NCBI GenBank assembly: GCA_028285545.1
Contig: JANQPA010000045.1
Span: 1-60,016, forward strand
From: Saprospiraceae bacterium
GTDB lineage: Bacteria > Bacteroidota > Bacteroidia > Chitinophagales > Saprospiraceae
Direction: 5' to 3'
DNA length: 60,016 nucleotides
The first letter of the stretch is position 1. Each line of letters starts with the position of its first letter. The translations under genes and the position numbers were made by a program. Shown piece by piece: positions 25,476-34,572 of the stretch. A model generated the notes under the pieces. The model searched no databases. It had not been told where the DNA came from and saw only the letters and a list, made by a program, of their open reading frames with translations.

Positions 25476-26063
25476 TTACATTAATACAGCAGCCCAAAAT
25501 ATGATATAAGACAAGATTCCCAGAATCATTATCAAAACGGCTGAAAATACCAGAAAGGCTAGCAAAAATTTCGGTTTTGTTAGCCTTTCAATAAATCCAG
25601 TAAATACTCCTGGCTGTTGAATAATGATGGGCCCAGAAGCTAACTCTCCAGCTCCCTCCCCTATCAGTTGAGTATTCTTTTTTAGATTCAAAAATTTCAA
25701 ACTAGTTGGTTTAACATCTAATAAAAGTCGATATCCCTTTTTGGGTATGGTTTCAATAATTTTGGGCGACTTGGCATTGTCCTGAAAAATTCGTCTTAAT
25801 TTAGAGATGGCCTGCAATAGACCATCTTCTCCTCCACGATAATCTCCCCACACTTTTTCAATAATTTTTTCCCGCATCACCACCTGGCCGTTTCCATCCA
25901 TTAGAACTTGTAGAACAGCCATTATCCTGGGTTCAAGCTTTTGTCGGAATAAAATACTACCTCGCCTTAAAAAGGCAATCTCGTTGGTACCAGTAAATAC
26001 TAACAACTCCTCTCCTATCAAAAAATTTACAAAAACCTGATCTTGATAATTGTTCTCAGCCAT
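25476..26063 (-). CDS. Membrane-anchored winged-helix regulator (ToxR/CadC-like) without periplasmic domain
   Basis: 195 residues. Residues about 35-118 are an OmpR/PhoB-type winged helix (Trans_reg_C: LEPRIMAVLQVLMDGNGQVV, MREKIIEKVWGDY, LLQAISKLRRIFQD, IIETIPKKGYRLL). After a linker, residues about 164-193 form a single membrane helix that ends the protein. In ToxR/CadC proteins a periplasmic sensor follows the helix; here there is none, so signals must come through a partner or the helix itself. I chose ATG at 26063 rather than a TTG three codons upstream. It is divergent from a beta-lactamase-family lipoprotein gene, a possible target (inference). Confidence 0.85.
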   Translation of the reverse strand: MAENNYQDQVFVNFLIGEELLVFTGTNEIAFLRRGSILFRQKLEPRIMAVLQVLMDGNGQVVMREKIIEKVWGDYRGGEDGLLQAISKLRRIFQDNAKSPKIIETIPKKGYRLLLDVKPTSLKFLNLKKNTQLIGEGAGELASGPIIIQQPGVFTGFIERLTKPKFLLAFLVFSAVLIMILGILSYIIFWAAVLM

Positions 26064-26265
26064 AAAAATCAATTGAAGGATATTTAGTTTTTAATAAAAA
26101 TTAAATGTAAACTTTTTTTCATTGCCATAAAAAACTGTTTCCAATGCTTTTTAGGATCAGCCTGAAATCAGTGATAATTGCACCTTTAGGAAATATAATT
26201 CAGGTAAAATAAATGCAGAAAATTTGGATGCGCCTCCTGTTTAAGAATAATTTGATCTCAAAAAC

Positions 26266-27771
26266 ATGAATCAAAAAAAAATTAACCAAATCACCTTTTT
26301 AAGCTTTTTATGCGCCTTTCTGTTCATTACTTCCTGCAAAACCCAAAATAGGAAAACTCCCAATTCTTCACTTGGTTACAAATCACAATTAGAAGCTATT
26401 CGGGATTCTATCAAATCACTGGTTGATAACAATAGTGTCCCCTCTTTATCAATTGGAGTTTTGAAAGATGGAGAAATTATCTGGGAAGAATCATTTGGCT
26501 GGGCAGATAAAGAGCAGGGAATTAAGGCAACACCCGAAACCATATACAGTCTTGGATCCATGTCAAAATCTATTTGTGCAACTGGTGTCATGACCCTGGT
26601 CGAAAACAATATTATTGGCCTTGAAGATAAGGTAAATACCATTATCGCTCCTTTAAAATTAAAAGGCTTGGCAGCCAATTCTGATGAAGTAAAAATCTGG
26701 CACATTTTGAACATGAGTGCTGGAATTCCACACGGTTGGACAAGTTTGTCCGATGGCCTTCTACCAGAAAAGAGAATTGGAACTGAAGAACTAATCAATC
26801 GATTTGGCCTAGTCACCTTCCCTCCAGGGAAAGTATATCACTATTCTAATTACTCTATGGGCTTAGGAGATATTATTATGGAAAAAGCTTCTAAGCAAAC
26901 ACTTGAGCAATACATAAAAAAATCTCTTTTCGAACCCTTAGGAATGAATAATAGCCTTACCACTTTCAAAGAAGCAAAGGAAGGACAACAATTAGCAAGT
27001 CCTTATTCATCACGACTAAGAAAATTAAATCATTATCAATTTTATCCCAAAGGTGGGGGTGGTTATTGGTCAAGTATTCGTGACCTTTTGCAATATGCCA
27101 AATTACACTTGAAAGAACAAGAGCAAAAAGTATTGTCAGATTCCAATATTGATCTAATGCATAAGTTTGACAAAAGCACAAGGCCAATGTTTGGATTGGG
27201 TTGGTTTAGTACCGATGGCAAACTTATTAGCAATGGGAGTATTTCTGGATTTAATTCTAACATTACCCTTGTACCCGAAGAAAACTTAGCTGTTGTAGTC
27301 CTAACCAATATGACTTCAAATAATGCCATTTCTGACCAATTGGCTTTCCAAATTGTAGATATTCTGGCTCCCAATCTTCCTAATACGATGAATCGAGAAA
27401 AATATGCAGAGCTTTATGAGACTCCCTACAAACCTGATCCCAACTTAACTGGGGAATGGCAAGGCAACATAAAACTTAACCAAAATTCTATCCCTATTTC
27501 TATAATAGCAGGAGAAAATGTTCGAATTAAAATAGGTCAGGAACCAGAGGTAATTCTACAATATCCAACCTTTACTGCCGGAAACTTCCTTCATGGCACA
27601 CTTAATTCAAAAATTCCTGTGCCTGAATTTAATGGCTCAGAAGCAGTACCAACCTGGTTAAATCTGTATTTGGAAAATGATAAAATGGTTGGCCATGCTG
27701 CACCTATGTTTTCTAACGATAAAGGAAGTTTTTGTTATGGAGCATATATAGAATTGGAGCGGAATCAATAA
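26266..27771 (+). CDS. Serine beta-lactamase-family (class C-like) lipoprotein hydrolase
   Basis: 501 residues. Lipoprotein signal with lipobox ITSC, Cys24. Residues about 45-365 are the beta-lactamase/DD-peptidase fold: catalytic SxxK as SMSK at 98-101, second motif YSN at 193-195, and a GNGSISGFNSNITLVPE-type third region. Residues about 380-500 form an extra beta-rich C-terminal domain. Most Bacteroidota proteins of this kind are esterases or D-peptide hydrolases rather than antibiotic-resistance enzymes. The gene is divergent from the membrane-anchored regulator. Confidence 0.88.
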   Translation: MNQKKINQITFLSFLCAFLFITSCKTQNRKTPNSSLGYKSQLEAIRDSIKSLVDNNSVPSLSIGVLKDGEIIWEESFGWADKEQGIKATPETIYSLGSMSKSICATGVMTLVENNIIGLEDKVNTIIAPLKLKGLAANSDEVKIWHILNMSAGIPHGWTSLSDGLLPEKRIGTEELINRFGLVTFPPGKVYHYSNYSMGLGDIIMEKASKQTLEQYIKKSLFEPLGMNNSLTTFKEAKEGQQLASPYSSRLRKLNHYQFYPKGGGGYWSSIRDLLQYAKLHLKEQEQKVLSDSNIDLMHKFDKSTRPMFGLGWFSTDGKLISNGSISGFNSNITLVPEENLAVVVLTNMTSNNAISDQLAFQIVDILAPNLPNTMNREKYAELYETPYKPDPNLTGEWQGNIKLNQNSIPISIIAGENVRIKIGQEPEVILQYPTFTAGNFLHGTLNSKIPVPEFNGSEAVPTWLNLYLENDKMVGHAAPMFSNDKGSFCYGAYIELERNQ

Positions 27772-27774
27772 CTA

Positions 27775-27809
27775 GATTGGGTATTGGGTATTGGGTATTG
27801 GGTATTGGG
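27775..27809. repeat. Left arm, GGGTATTG tandem words
   Basis: Five near-perfect copies of GGGTATT(G) directly after the beta-lactamase-family stop codon. The arm is complementary, with roughly five mismatches over 33 bases, to the array at 28001-28043, about 190 bases downstream. Confidence 0.85.
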
Positions 27810-28000
27810 AAAATAAATTCTTTAGAATAAACAATGTGTGTTTGTAGTATATTATTCAAAATACAATTGTAAAGAAAGTTTTATCTGAGTAATATTTAAT
27901 TACAAAAAGGTAAATTGAATTTTATTCAAATAAAAATTAAGTGGTGTGGGATTTCACATCTTCAAAAAGCCTTATTACATTCGACATCCAAAAAAGCTTG

Positions 28001-28043
28001 GGTTACTCCCAATACCTTATACTCATTACTCAATACCCTCAAC
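28001..28043. repeat. Right arm, CCCAATACC tandem words abutting the oligopeptidase start
   Basis: Words ACTCCCAATACC, ATTACTCAATACCC in inverted orientation to 27775-27809. The arm ends at the base before the ATG of the oligopeptidase gene, so pairing with the left arm in the mRNA would bury the translation start. The reading frame runs open through this arm, which produces an artificial N-terminal extension in automatic calls. Confidence 0.8.
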
Positions 28044-30074
28044 ATGAAGGCACCAGTTGCAAAAAAAATTCCTCATGAATTGAGCATCCACGGAGATGTA
28101 AGAAATGATCCTTATTATTGGTTAAGGGACCGAGAAAACCCTGAGGTGATCGATTATTTAAATGCTGAAAACACCTATACAAAAACCCAATTGGAACATA
28201 CTGAGTCTCTGCAAGAAGAATTATTTGAAGAGATGAAGGGGCGAATTAAACAGGAGGATCAATCTGTTCCTTACAAAGATAATGGTTACTACTACATAAC
28301 CCGATTTGAGGAAGGTCAGGAATATCCCATCTACGCCAGAAAAAGAGAAAGTTTAAAGGCAGAAGAAGAAATTATGCTGAATGTCAATAAATTGGCAGAA
28401 GGGCATAATTATTATAACATCAATAGCCGAAGTGTAAGCCCCAACAATAAATTATTAGCTTATGGAGAGGATACGGTAAGCCGACGATTATATACCATAA
28501 AAATAAAAGATTTATCCTCGGGAGAGCTCTTGGAAGACAGCATTCCTAACACCTCAGGAAAAGCCGTCTGGGCCAATGATAACGAAACTATTTTTTATGT
28601 CCTCAAAGATCCAGATACCCTTCGAGATTACAAGGTTTTTAGACACAAAATCGGAACTCCGGTAAGCGAAGATGTAGAAGTTTGGAACGAAATAGATGAA
28701 TCCTATTTGTGCTATATTTATAAAACGAAATCAAAAAAATATGTAGTCATTGGTTCTTACTATTCAAATAGTCAAGACTATCGTATCCTGGATGCCAACA
28801 ATCCTACAGCTGAATTTCAAACCTTCCATAAACGTGAAAAGAACCTGGAGTATAGTTTTGCTCATTTCGAAGATCATTTCTATATCGTAACCAACTGGGA
28901 AGCGCAAAATTTCAGGCTAATGCGATGTCCTGAAACAGCTACCAGCAAAGAAAACTGGAAAGAAGTATTGGCCCATAGGCCTGAGGTATTAATAGAAGAT
29001 ATTGATGTTTTTAAGGATTATCTGGTCCTTTCTGAGCGAATAAACGGCATCACACAAATTAGGGTTCGGCCTTGGAAGGGAGAAGAGCATTACATAAAAT
29101 TTCCAGAAGACGCCTTTGTAGCTGGCGTACACATCAACCCAGAGTTTGATACTCCACTACTCCGCTTAGGATATCAATCAATGACTACTCCACCTACCGT
29201 TTATGATTATCAAATGAATGATAAAACTTTTGAATTGCTAAAAGAGCAGGAGGTATTGGGTGGATTTGATAAAAACAATTATCAATCGGAGCGCTTGTTT
29301 GCTCCTTCCATTGATGGAGAAAAAGTACCTATTTCGCTTGTTTACAGGAAAGGCTATAAAAAATCAGGTCAGGAACCTCTTTTAATATATGCCTATGGAT
29401 CCTACGGCAATAGTATGGAACCTTATTTTAGTCCCAGCAGATTAAGTTTATTGGATCGAGGATTTGGTTTTGCCATTGCTCATATTCGAGGAGGGGAAGA
29501 AATGGGCCGGAGATGGTATGATCAAGGTAAAATGTTAAATAAAAAGAACACCTTCCATGATTTTATTGCTTGCGCAGATTACCTCATCCAGGAATCTTAT
29601 ACCTCCAGTGAAAAACTATTTGCCATGGGAGGTAGTGCCGGCGGCTTGTTGATGGGTGCCATTTATAATATGCGTCCTGATCTTTGGAAAGGCGTCCTGG
29701 CAGCAGTTCCTTTTGTAGATGTGGTAACTACTATGTTGGACACCAGCATTCCTCTCACCACTTTCGAATATGATGAATGGGGAAATCCCAATGATAAAGA
29801 GTACTACGATTATATGAAATCCTATTCTCCATATGATAATGTGGAAGCTAAGGATTACCCGGCTATGCTGGTAACTACAGGATTACATGACTCTCAAGTC
29901 CAATATTGGGAACCAGCAAAATGGGTAGCAAAACTTAGAGATATGCGTACAAATGAAACCCTGCTGTTGCTGCATACAAATATGGAGGCAGGACATGGTG
30001 GTGCATCCGGAAGATTTAGAAGATTAAAGGAATTGGCAATGGAATATGCTTTTATTATTGATTTGGCTAAATAA
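28044..30074 (+). CDS. ptrB: Oligopeptidase B (prolyl oligopeptidase family, S9A)
   Basis: 676 residues. An N-terminal seven-bladed propeller gates a C-terminal hydrolase. Motifs match oligopeptidase B: YAYGSYGNSMEPYFS, HIRGGEEMGRRWYDQGK, MGGSAGGLLMGA with Ser531, LTTFEYDEWGNPNDKEYYDY, VTTGLHDSQVQYWEPAKW with Asp616, and AGHGGASGRF with His651. It cleaves short peptides after basic residues in the cytoplasm; no signal peptide is visible. The open frame extends upstream to a TTG at 27915, but ATG at 28044 gives the family's usual MKAPVAKKIPHEL start, and the extension is repeat-derived. Confidence 0.94.
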   Translation: MKAPVAKKIPHELSIHGDVRNDPYYWLRDRENPEVIDYLNAENTYTKTQLEHTESLQEELFEEMKGRIKQEDQSVPYKDNGYYYITRFEEGQEYPIYARKRESLKAEEEIMLNVNKLAEGHNYYNINSRSVSPNNKLLAYGEDTVSRRLYTIKIKDLSSGELLEDSIPNTSGKAVWANDNETIFYVLKDPDTLRDYKVFRHKIGTPVSEDVEVWNEIDESYLCYIYKTKSKKYVVIGSYYSNSQDYRILDANNPTAEFQTFHKREKNLEYSFAHFEDHFYIVTNWEAQNFRLMRCPETATSKENWKEVLAHRPEVLIEDIDVFKDYLVLSERINGITQIRVRPWKGEEHYIKFPEDAFVAGVHINPEFDTPLLRLGYQSMTTPPTVYDYQMNDKTFELLKEQEVLGGFDKNNYQSERLFAPSIDGEKVPISLVYRKGYKKSGQEPLLIYAYGSYGNSMEPYFSPSRLSLLDRGFGFAIAHIRGGEEMGRRWYDQGKMLNKKNTFHDFIACADYLIQESYTSSEKLFAMGGSAGGLLMGAIYNMRPDLWKGVLAAVPFVDVVTTMLDTSIPLTTFEYDEWGNPNDKEYYDYMKSYSPYDNVEAKDYPAMLVTTGLHDSQVQYWEPAKWVAKLRDMRTNETLLLLHTNMEAGHGGASGRFRRLKELAMEYAFIIDLAK

Positions 30075-30116
30075 AATCCTACTCAATAATTTCATTATAA
30101 TATTACTTTTAAGAAA

Positions 30117-30195
30117 AGAGACAATTGGAGATAAATAGAGATATATGGAGACAATTTGTCTCTACATTTCTCTACTTATCTCAAAATATCTCATT
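30117..30195. repeat. Facing-arm element of GAGACAA/GAGATA words
   Basis: Left arm GAGACAATTGGAGATAAATA-GAGATATATGGAGACAA faces right arm TTGTCTCTACATTTCTC-TACTTATCTCAAAATATCTC with a few mismatches and almost no loop, ending in a T7 run. It fills the gap between the convergent oligopeptidase and cysteine desulfurase genes and may terminate both. Its words match the palindrome at 13232-13288. Confidence 0.8.
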
Positions 30196-30198
30196 TTT

Positions 30199-31338
30199 TT
30201 AAACCCCTACAGGCACCATTTCCTTCAATTTTTCAATCACGAAATCAACCTCTTCCTTGGTATTTTTATGAGAAAAAGAAAATCGAATGGTTTTTCTAGG
30301 CGAATCTCCTAATAAATTGCTTAACACATGAGAGCCCGCTTCTGCACCAGAGGCGCAGGCGCTACCTCCGGAAACACTAATACCTGCAATATCCAAATTA
30401 AGCAATAACATATCAGATTTATCTGAGGGCGGAAAGGAAACACTTAATATTTTATAATGAAATTTTCCTTCCCAGTCGCCATTGAATTCAATGTCCTCAA
30501 AATTAGCCTGCAATTGATCAATCATATAAGTTCTTATGGCAGAGATGGCCTCACGTCTTTCATCCTGGTGATCCATTGAAAGTTGCAAAGCATGAGCTAG
30601 TCCCATAATTCCAGCAATGTTTTCGGTTCCAGCTCTCATATTTCTTTCTTGACCTCCCCCATCAATAAAAGGTTTAAGAATATTATCTCCGTTAATATAG
30701 ACAAAGCCAGTACCTTTGGGTCCATAAAACTTATGGGCCGAACCTGTAATAAAATTGATTCGGGTTTTTGAAAGATCGATTGGGAAATAACCTATGGTTT
30801 GTGTAGTATCTGAATGAAATAAGGCATTGTGCTCCTGGCATATCTCACTAATTTCATCCAAGTCAATCATTGTCCCTACCTCATTATTGGCATGCATTAG
30901 AGAAACCAAAGTTTTAAGGCTGGACTGTTCCAATAATCCTTTTAGCTCCTCTAGGTCGATTCTACCTTTTTTATCCTGTGATAAATAAACCACCTCTACA
31001 GAATTTTCCTTGGCTAGTTTGTCCAAAGGATGTACCACAGCGTGATGCTCAGTTTTGGTAGATATAATCCTTTTTACCTCCAGGTCATTTACACAGCCCC
31101 TTAAAATCATATTATTAGACTCTGTACCACAAGAGGTAAAAAACACCTCCCCAATGGAAGCTCCCAAACATTGAGCTACCTGCTTCCTTGCCTTTTCTAC
31201 TGCAGCCCTGGATTGACGCCCTTCAGCATGAATCGAAGAAGGGTTTCCATAATATTTCTGTAATGCATTTGCCATCACTTCAACAACCTCTGGAGCAACC
31301 GGAGTGGTAGCTGCATAATCAAAATAAATACGATTCAT
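30199..31338 (-). CDS. Cysteine desulfurase, NifS/IscS type
   Basis: 379 residues. It uses PLP to take sulfur from cysteine for Fe-S cluster or tRNA thiolation. Motifs: N-terminal YFDYAATTPVAPEV, TSCGTESNN, TEHHAVVH, the PLP lysine in GSAHKFYGPKG (Lys203), and the sulfur-accepting Cys328 in SGGSACASGAEAGSHVL on a group-I type loop. No iscU, iscA or sufE gene is adjacent. It is 51 bases downstream of another class V PLP enzyme, probably in one operon. Confidence 0.93.
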   Translation of the reverse strand: MNRIYFDYAATTPVAPEVVEVMANALQKYYGNPSSIHAEGRQSRAAVEKARKQVAQCLGASIGEVFFTSCGTESNNMILRGCVNDLEVKRIISTKTEHHAVVHPLDKLAKENSVEVVYLSQDKKGRIDLEELKGLLEQSSLKTLVSLMHANNEVGTMIDLDEISEICQEHNALFHSDTTQTIGYFPIDLSKTRINFITGSAHKFYGPKGTGFVYINGDNILKPFIDGGGQERNMRAGTENIAGIMGLAHALQLSMDHQDERREAISAIRTYMIDQLQANFEDIEFNGDWEGKFHYKILSVSFPPSDKSDMLLLNLDIAGISVSGGSACASGAEAGSHVLSNLLGDSPRKTIRFSFSHKNTKEEVDFVIEKLKEMVPVGV

Positions 31339-31389
31339 ATTTTACTTTCTAGTTCCTTCAAGAGCTTACTTAAAATTTTTAACGCACGA

Positions 31390-32895
31390 TCAAGCCATTA
31401 TTTTAAACCATTTTTCAACCAATGTAGGTTCAAAACCTGGATCGTTTTTACAGACAAATTCGTTGGTTTTAATTTGATATTGGTAATCCTGTCCCCATTC
31501 TCTATGATGTTCAGCCATGTCAGAAACAGCATCGAGGATGTATTCCATTTCCTCTGTGGTGGTGGTCGGATGAATAGACATTCTGATCCAACCTGGCTTT
31601 TCAGTCAGATTACCTTTGTTAATCTCATCTGTTATACTTTTTGACCGCTTAGGATCAACATGCAAAAGATAATGACCATAAGTTCCTGCACAGGAACATC
31701 CACCTCTTACCTGAATCCCAAAACGATCATTTAATAATTTCACCCCAAGGTTATAATGTAGGTCATCAATGTAAAAGGAAATTACACCCAATCGCTCTTT
31801 GTGTTGATGAGCCAAAACATGAAGGTTGGAAATATTTTCAAAACGTTCCCAGATCATATCGAGAAGCTCATGTTCTCTTTTTAACATTTTATCAACCCCC
31901 ATCTGTTCTTTTAGCTGGCAGCACAAAGCCACCTTAATTGTTTGTAAAAATGCAGGGGTTCCTCCATCCTCCCGAACTTCTATTTCATCGATATATTTGT
32001 GTTCGCCCCAGGGGTTGGTCCAGTCTACAGTACCTCCTCCCGGATTGTCGGGAACTTTATTTTTGTACAGTTTAGGATCAAATATTAGGATACCAGTTGT
32101 TGCCGGTCCACCAAGAAATTTATGCGGAGAAAAATAAATGGCATCTAAATGCTGAAGCTTATTTTCAGGCCTCATTTCAATATCAATGTAGGGAGCGGAG
32201 CAGGCAAAATCAACAAAGCACAAGCCTCCATTTTTGTGCATTAATTCTGCTACTTGAAAATAGGGAGTTCTTATTCCAGTTACGTTAGAACAGGAAGTAA
32301 TGGCGGCAATCTTTATATCTCTATCCTTATATTTTGCTAGAAGTCCTTTCAAACTTTCCAAATCCATCAATCCATCTTCATTAGGCTGAATGACTTCTAC
32401 TGTAGCCAAGGTTTCTAACCAGGAAGTTTGGTTTGAGTGATGCTCCATATGGCTAACAAAAACTACAGGACGTTTTTCAGGGGCCATTCTAACTTTGGCA
32501 AGATGACTTTCGTGAACTTTTAAACCCAGTATCCGCTGGAATTTATTGACCACACCTGTCATACCAGAATTAGAGGAAATCAACACATCTTCATGGCTGG
32601 CTCCCACATGTTCTTTAATCAACTCTTTGGCCTTGTGATAGGCCATGGTCATTGAACTGCCTGTAACCGTAGTTTCGGTATGTGTATTTCCTACAAATGG
32701 AGAGATCTCCTTTTGAAGAATGTCCTCAATCGGGCCATATAATCGTCCACTTGCTGTCCAATCGGCATAGATTATTTTTTTTTCTCCGAAAGAAGATTGG
32801 AAGGTTTGGTCTATGCCAATGGTATGCTGGCGAAAAATTGAAAAATAATTTTCTAGCTCGGACCTCTTCGTGTGTTTTGGCATTGAAATATTCAT
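31390..32895 (-). CDS. Class V PLP-dependent enzyme (cysteine desulfurase/selenocysteine lyase-like)
   Basis: 501 residues, about 100 longer than NifS or CsdA. Motifs: YADWTASGRLYGPIE near residue 43, NTHTETTVTGSS, SHMEHHSNQTSW, FVDFACSAPY, the PLP lysine in YFSPHKFLGGPATTG (Lys259), and RGGCSCAGTYGHYLL, where the Cys cluster is placed like the sulfur-accepting loop of desulfurases. The extra length is mostly between the large and C-terminal domains. The exact reaction is unknown; a desulfurase or lyase role is inferred from the Cys loop and from the NifS-like neighbour. Confidence 0.85.
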   Translation of the reverse strand: MNISMPKHTKRSELENYFSIFRQHTIGIDQTFQSSFGEKKIIYADWTASGRLYGPIEDILQKEISPFVGNTHTETTVTGSSMTMAYHKAKELIKEHVGASHEDVLISSNSGMTGVVNKFQRILGLKVHESHLAKVRMAPEKRPVVFVSHMEHHSNQTSWLETLATVEVIQPNEDGLMDLESLKGLLAKYKDRDIKIAAITSCSNVTGIRTPYFQVAELMHKNGGLCFVDFACSAPYIDIEMRPENKLQHLDAIYFSPHKFLGGPATTGILIFDPKLYKNKVPDNPGGGTVDWTNPWGEHKYIDEIEVREDGGTPAFLQTIKVALCCQLKEQMGVDKMLKREHELLDMIWERFENISNLHVLAHQHKERLGVISFYIDDLHYNLGVKLLNDRFGIQVRGGCSCAGTYGHYLLHVDPKRSKSITDEINKGNLTEKPGWIRMSIHPTTTTEEMEYILDAVSDMAEHHREWGQDYQYQIKTNEFVCKNDPGFEPTLVEKWFKIMA

Positions 32896-33066
32896 AACAC
32901 AAGATGGATTTTATTGGGTATTTGGTTCTGGACTTAAAACTATTCTACAAAATTATATGAAAATATCTAAATATTTTGGAATAATTGGCTCTCATCCGTT
33001 AAATGCGAGCTGTTTACCGAAACCAAAGGGTCAATTGACATTAAACCAATTAGATAAAAATCTATG

Positions 33067-34443
33067 CTACAGGAGTTTGGATACTTCCTTTTTCATACTA
33101 TTTACAAGATCTTCAGCATGCTCAGGACTGCTTCCTTCTGAATAAATTCTTATAATTGGTTCGGTGTTGGATTTTCTGAGATGGACCCATCCATCAGCAA
33201 AATCAATTTTTAGTCCATCAATAGTATTGTACTGTTCTTTTTCAAAGGTTTTTTCCAAAACTTTAAGAATTCTTTCCAGGTCAATTTCAGGTGTGAGGCT
33301 AATTTTATCCTTCTTCATGAAATATTGAGGATAAGAACTTTTTAATTCTGACATTGTCTTATCCTGTCTGGCCAAATGAGAAAGAAATAAGGCTATACCT
33401 GCTAGTGCATCTCTACCATAATGCAGGCCAGGAACAATAATACCTCCGTTTCCTTCTCCTCCAATCACAGCATCTACTTCCTTCATTTTTTGAACAACAT
33501 TAACTTCACCAACAGCGCTGGCATAATAAATTCCGCCATGTTTTTCCGTTACATCTCTTAATGCCCTGGTGGAAGACAAATTTGAGACAGTATTTCCCTT
33601 TTGATGCTCCAAGAAATAGTCTGCAATGGCTACCAGAGTGTATTCCTCTCCAAACATTTCACCATCCTCATTAATAAAGGCCAGGCGATCCACATCGGGA
33701 TCTACAACAATTCCAAGGTCTGCTTTATGTTCTAAAACAGAGGCTGAAAGTCCCTTTAAATGCTTAGGTAGTGGTTCAGGATTATGGGCAAAATCACCAT
33801 TGGGATTAGCATTTAAAATAACGTATTCGCAGCCTAGTTTATCAAGTAACTCAGGAATAGCGATGGCTCCTGAGGAATTAATGGCATCAACTACTATTTT
33901 AAATTTTTTATTTTGAATAGCCATTTGATTTACTAATGGCAGGTCTAGAATTGCATTTATATGGACGTTCAAATATTTATCAGTTTGAGAATAAGTCCCT
34001 AAATCATCAACACTTGCATATTCAATTTCTGCATTACTAAGCAATTCCATAAAAGCAGCTCCGTCTTCTTTTGAGATAAATTCCCCTTTATGATTCAGTA
34101 ATTTCAAGGCATTCCACTCCCTAGGGTTATGACTTGCAGTTAAAATAATCCCTGCAGCAGCCATTTCCAGTGGTACGGCCATTTCTACCGTGGGCGTGGC
34201 GGAGAGTCCAAGATCCACAACATCAAAGCCCATAGAAATTAGGGTTTGGGTTACCAGTTGATTAACCATAGGGCCAGAAATACGAGCATCCCTGCCAATG
34301 ACTATTTTTCTCGAGCTTTGCTCATTTCTTAACCATTGGGCAAAGGCCGCAGTACATTCTACAATGTCTTGTGGGGTTAAATTCTCGCCTTTTTTTCCTC
34401 CTATGGTTCCTCTTATGCCGGATATAGATTTTATTAGTGCCAA
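33067..34443 (-). CDS. glmM: Phosphoglucosamine mutase
   Basis: 458 residues of the alpha-D-phosphohexomutase family. The phosphoserine loop is ILTASHNPREWN with Ser104; the metal loop is DPDVDRLAF; the sugar-binding loop is GGEGNGG; the C-terminal phosphate site is RKSNTEPIIRIYSEG. GlmM converts glucosamine 6-phosphate to glucosamine 1-phosphate for peptidoglycan and LPS precursors; a phosphomannomutase activity cannot be excluded. I place the start at TTG 34443, giving MALIKSISGIRGTIGG as in relatives, rather than a TTG 12 codons earlier. It is divergent from a methyltransferase gene. Confidence 0.9.
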   Translation of the reverse strand: MALIKSISGIRGTIGGKKGENLTPQDIVECTAAFAQWLRNEQSSRKIVIGRDARISGPMVNQLVTQTLISMGFDVVDLGLSATPTVEMAVPLEMAAAGIILTASHNPREWNALKLLNHKGEFISKEDGAAFMELLSNAEIEYASVDDLGTYSQTDKYLNVHINAILDLPLVNQMAIQNKKFKIVVDAINSSGAIAIPELLDKLGCEYVILNANPNGDFAHNPEPLPKHLKGLSASVLEHKADLGIVVDPDVDRLAFINEDGEMFGEEYTLVAIADYFLEHQKGNTVSNLSSTRALRDVTEKHGGIYYASAVGEVNVVQKMKEVDAVIGGEGNGGIIVPGLHYGRDALAGIALFLSHLARQDKTMSELKSSYPQYFMKKDKISLTPEIDLERILKVLEKTFEKEQYNTIDGLKIDFADGWVHLRKSNTEPIIRIYSEGSSPEHAEDLVNSMKKEVSKLL

Positions 34444-34572
34444 TTTGATTTGAATTTTAGTGGTTGAAAAACATGGCAAAGAAAAGAAATTTGATACAAT
34501 TGTTGAAAAGGATGTCTATTTTGCGGAGAAAAAGGCTTGTGGCAGTTTTTCTCCGCACGAACTATTTATTCT

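Noticed and set aside
27915-28043. 43-residue N-terminal extension of oligopeptidase B from a TTG
   Set aside because: Its last part is encoded by the tandem word arm; the ATG at 28044 gives a normal start.
34444-34479. Longer GlmM start at TTG 34479
   Set aside because: MALIKSISGIRGTIGG from TTG 34443 matches the usual start of the family.
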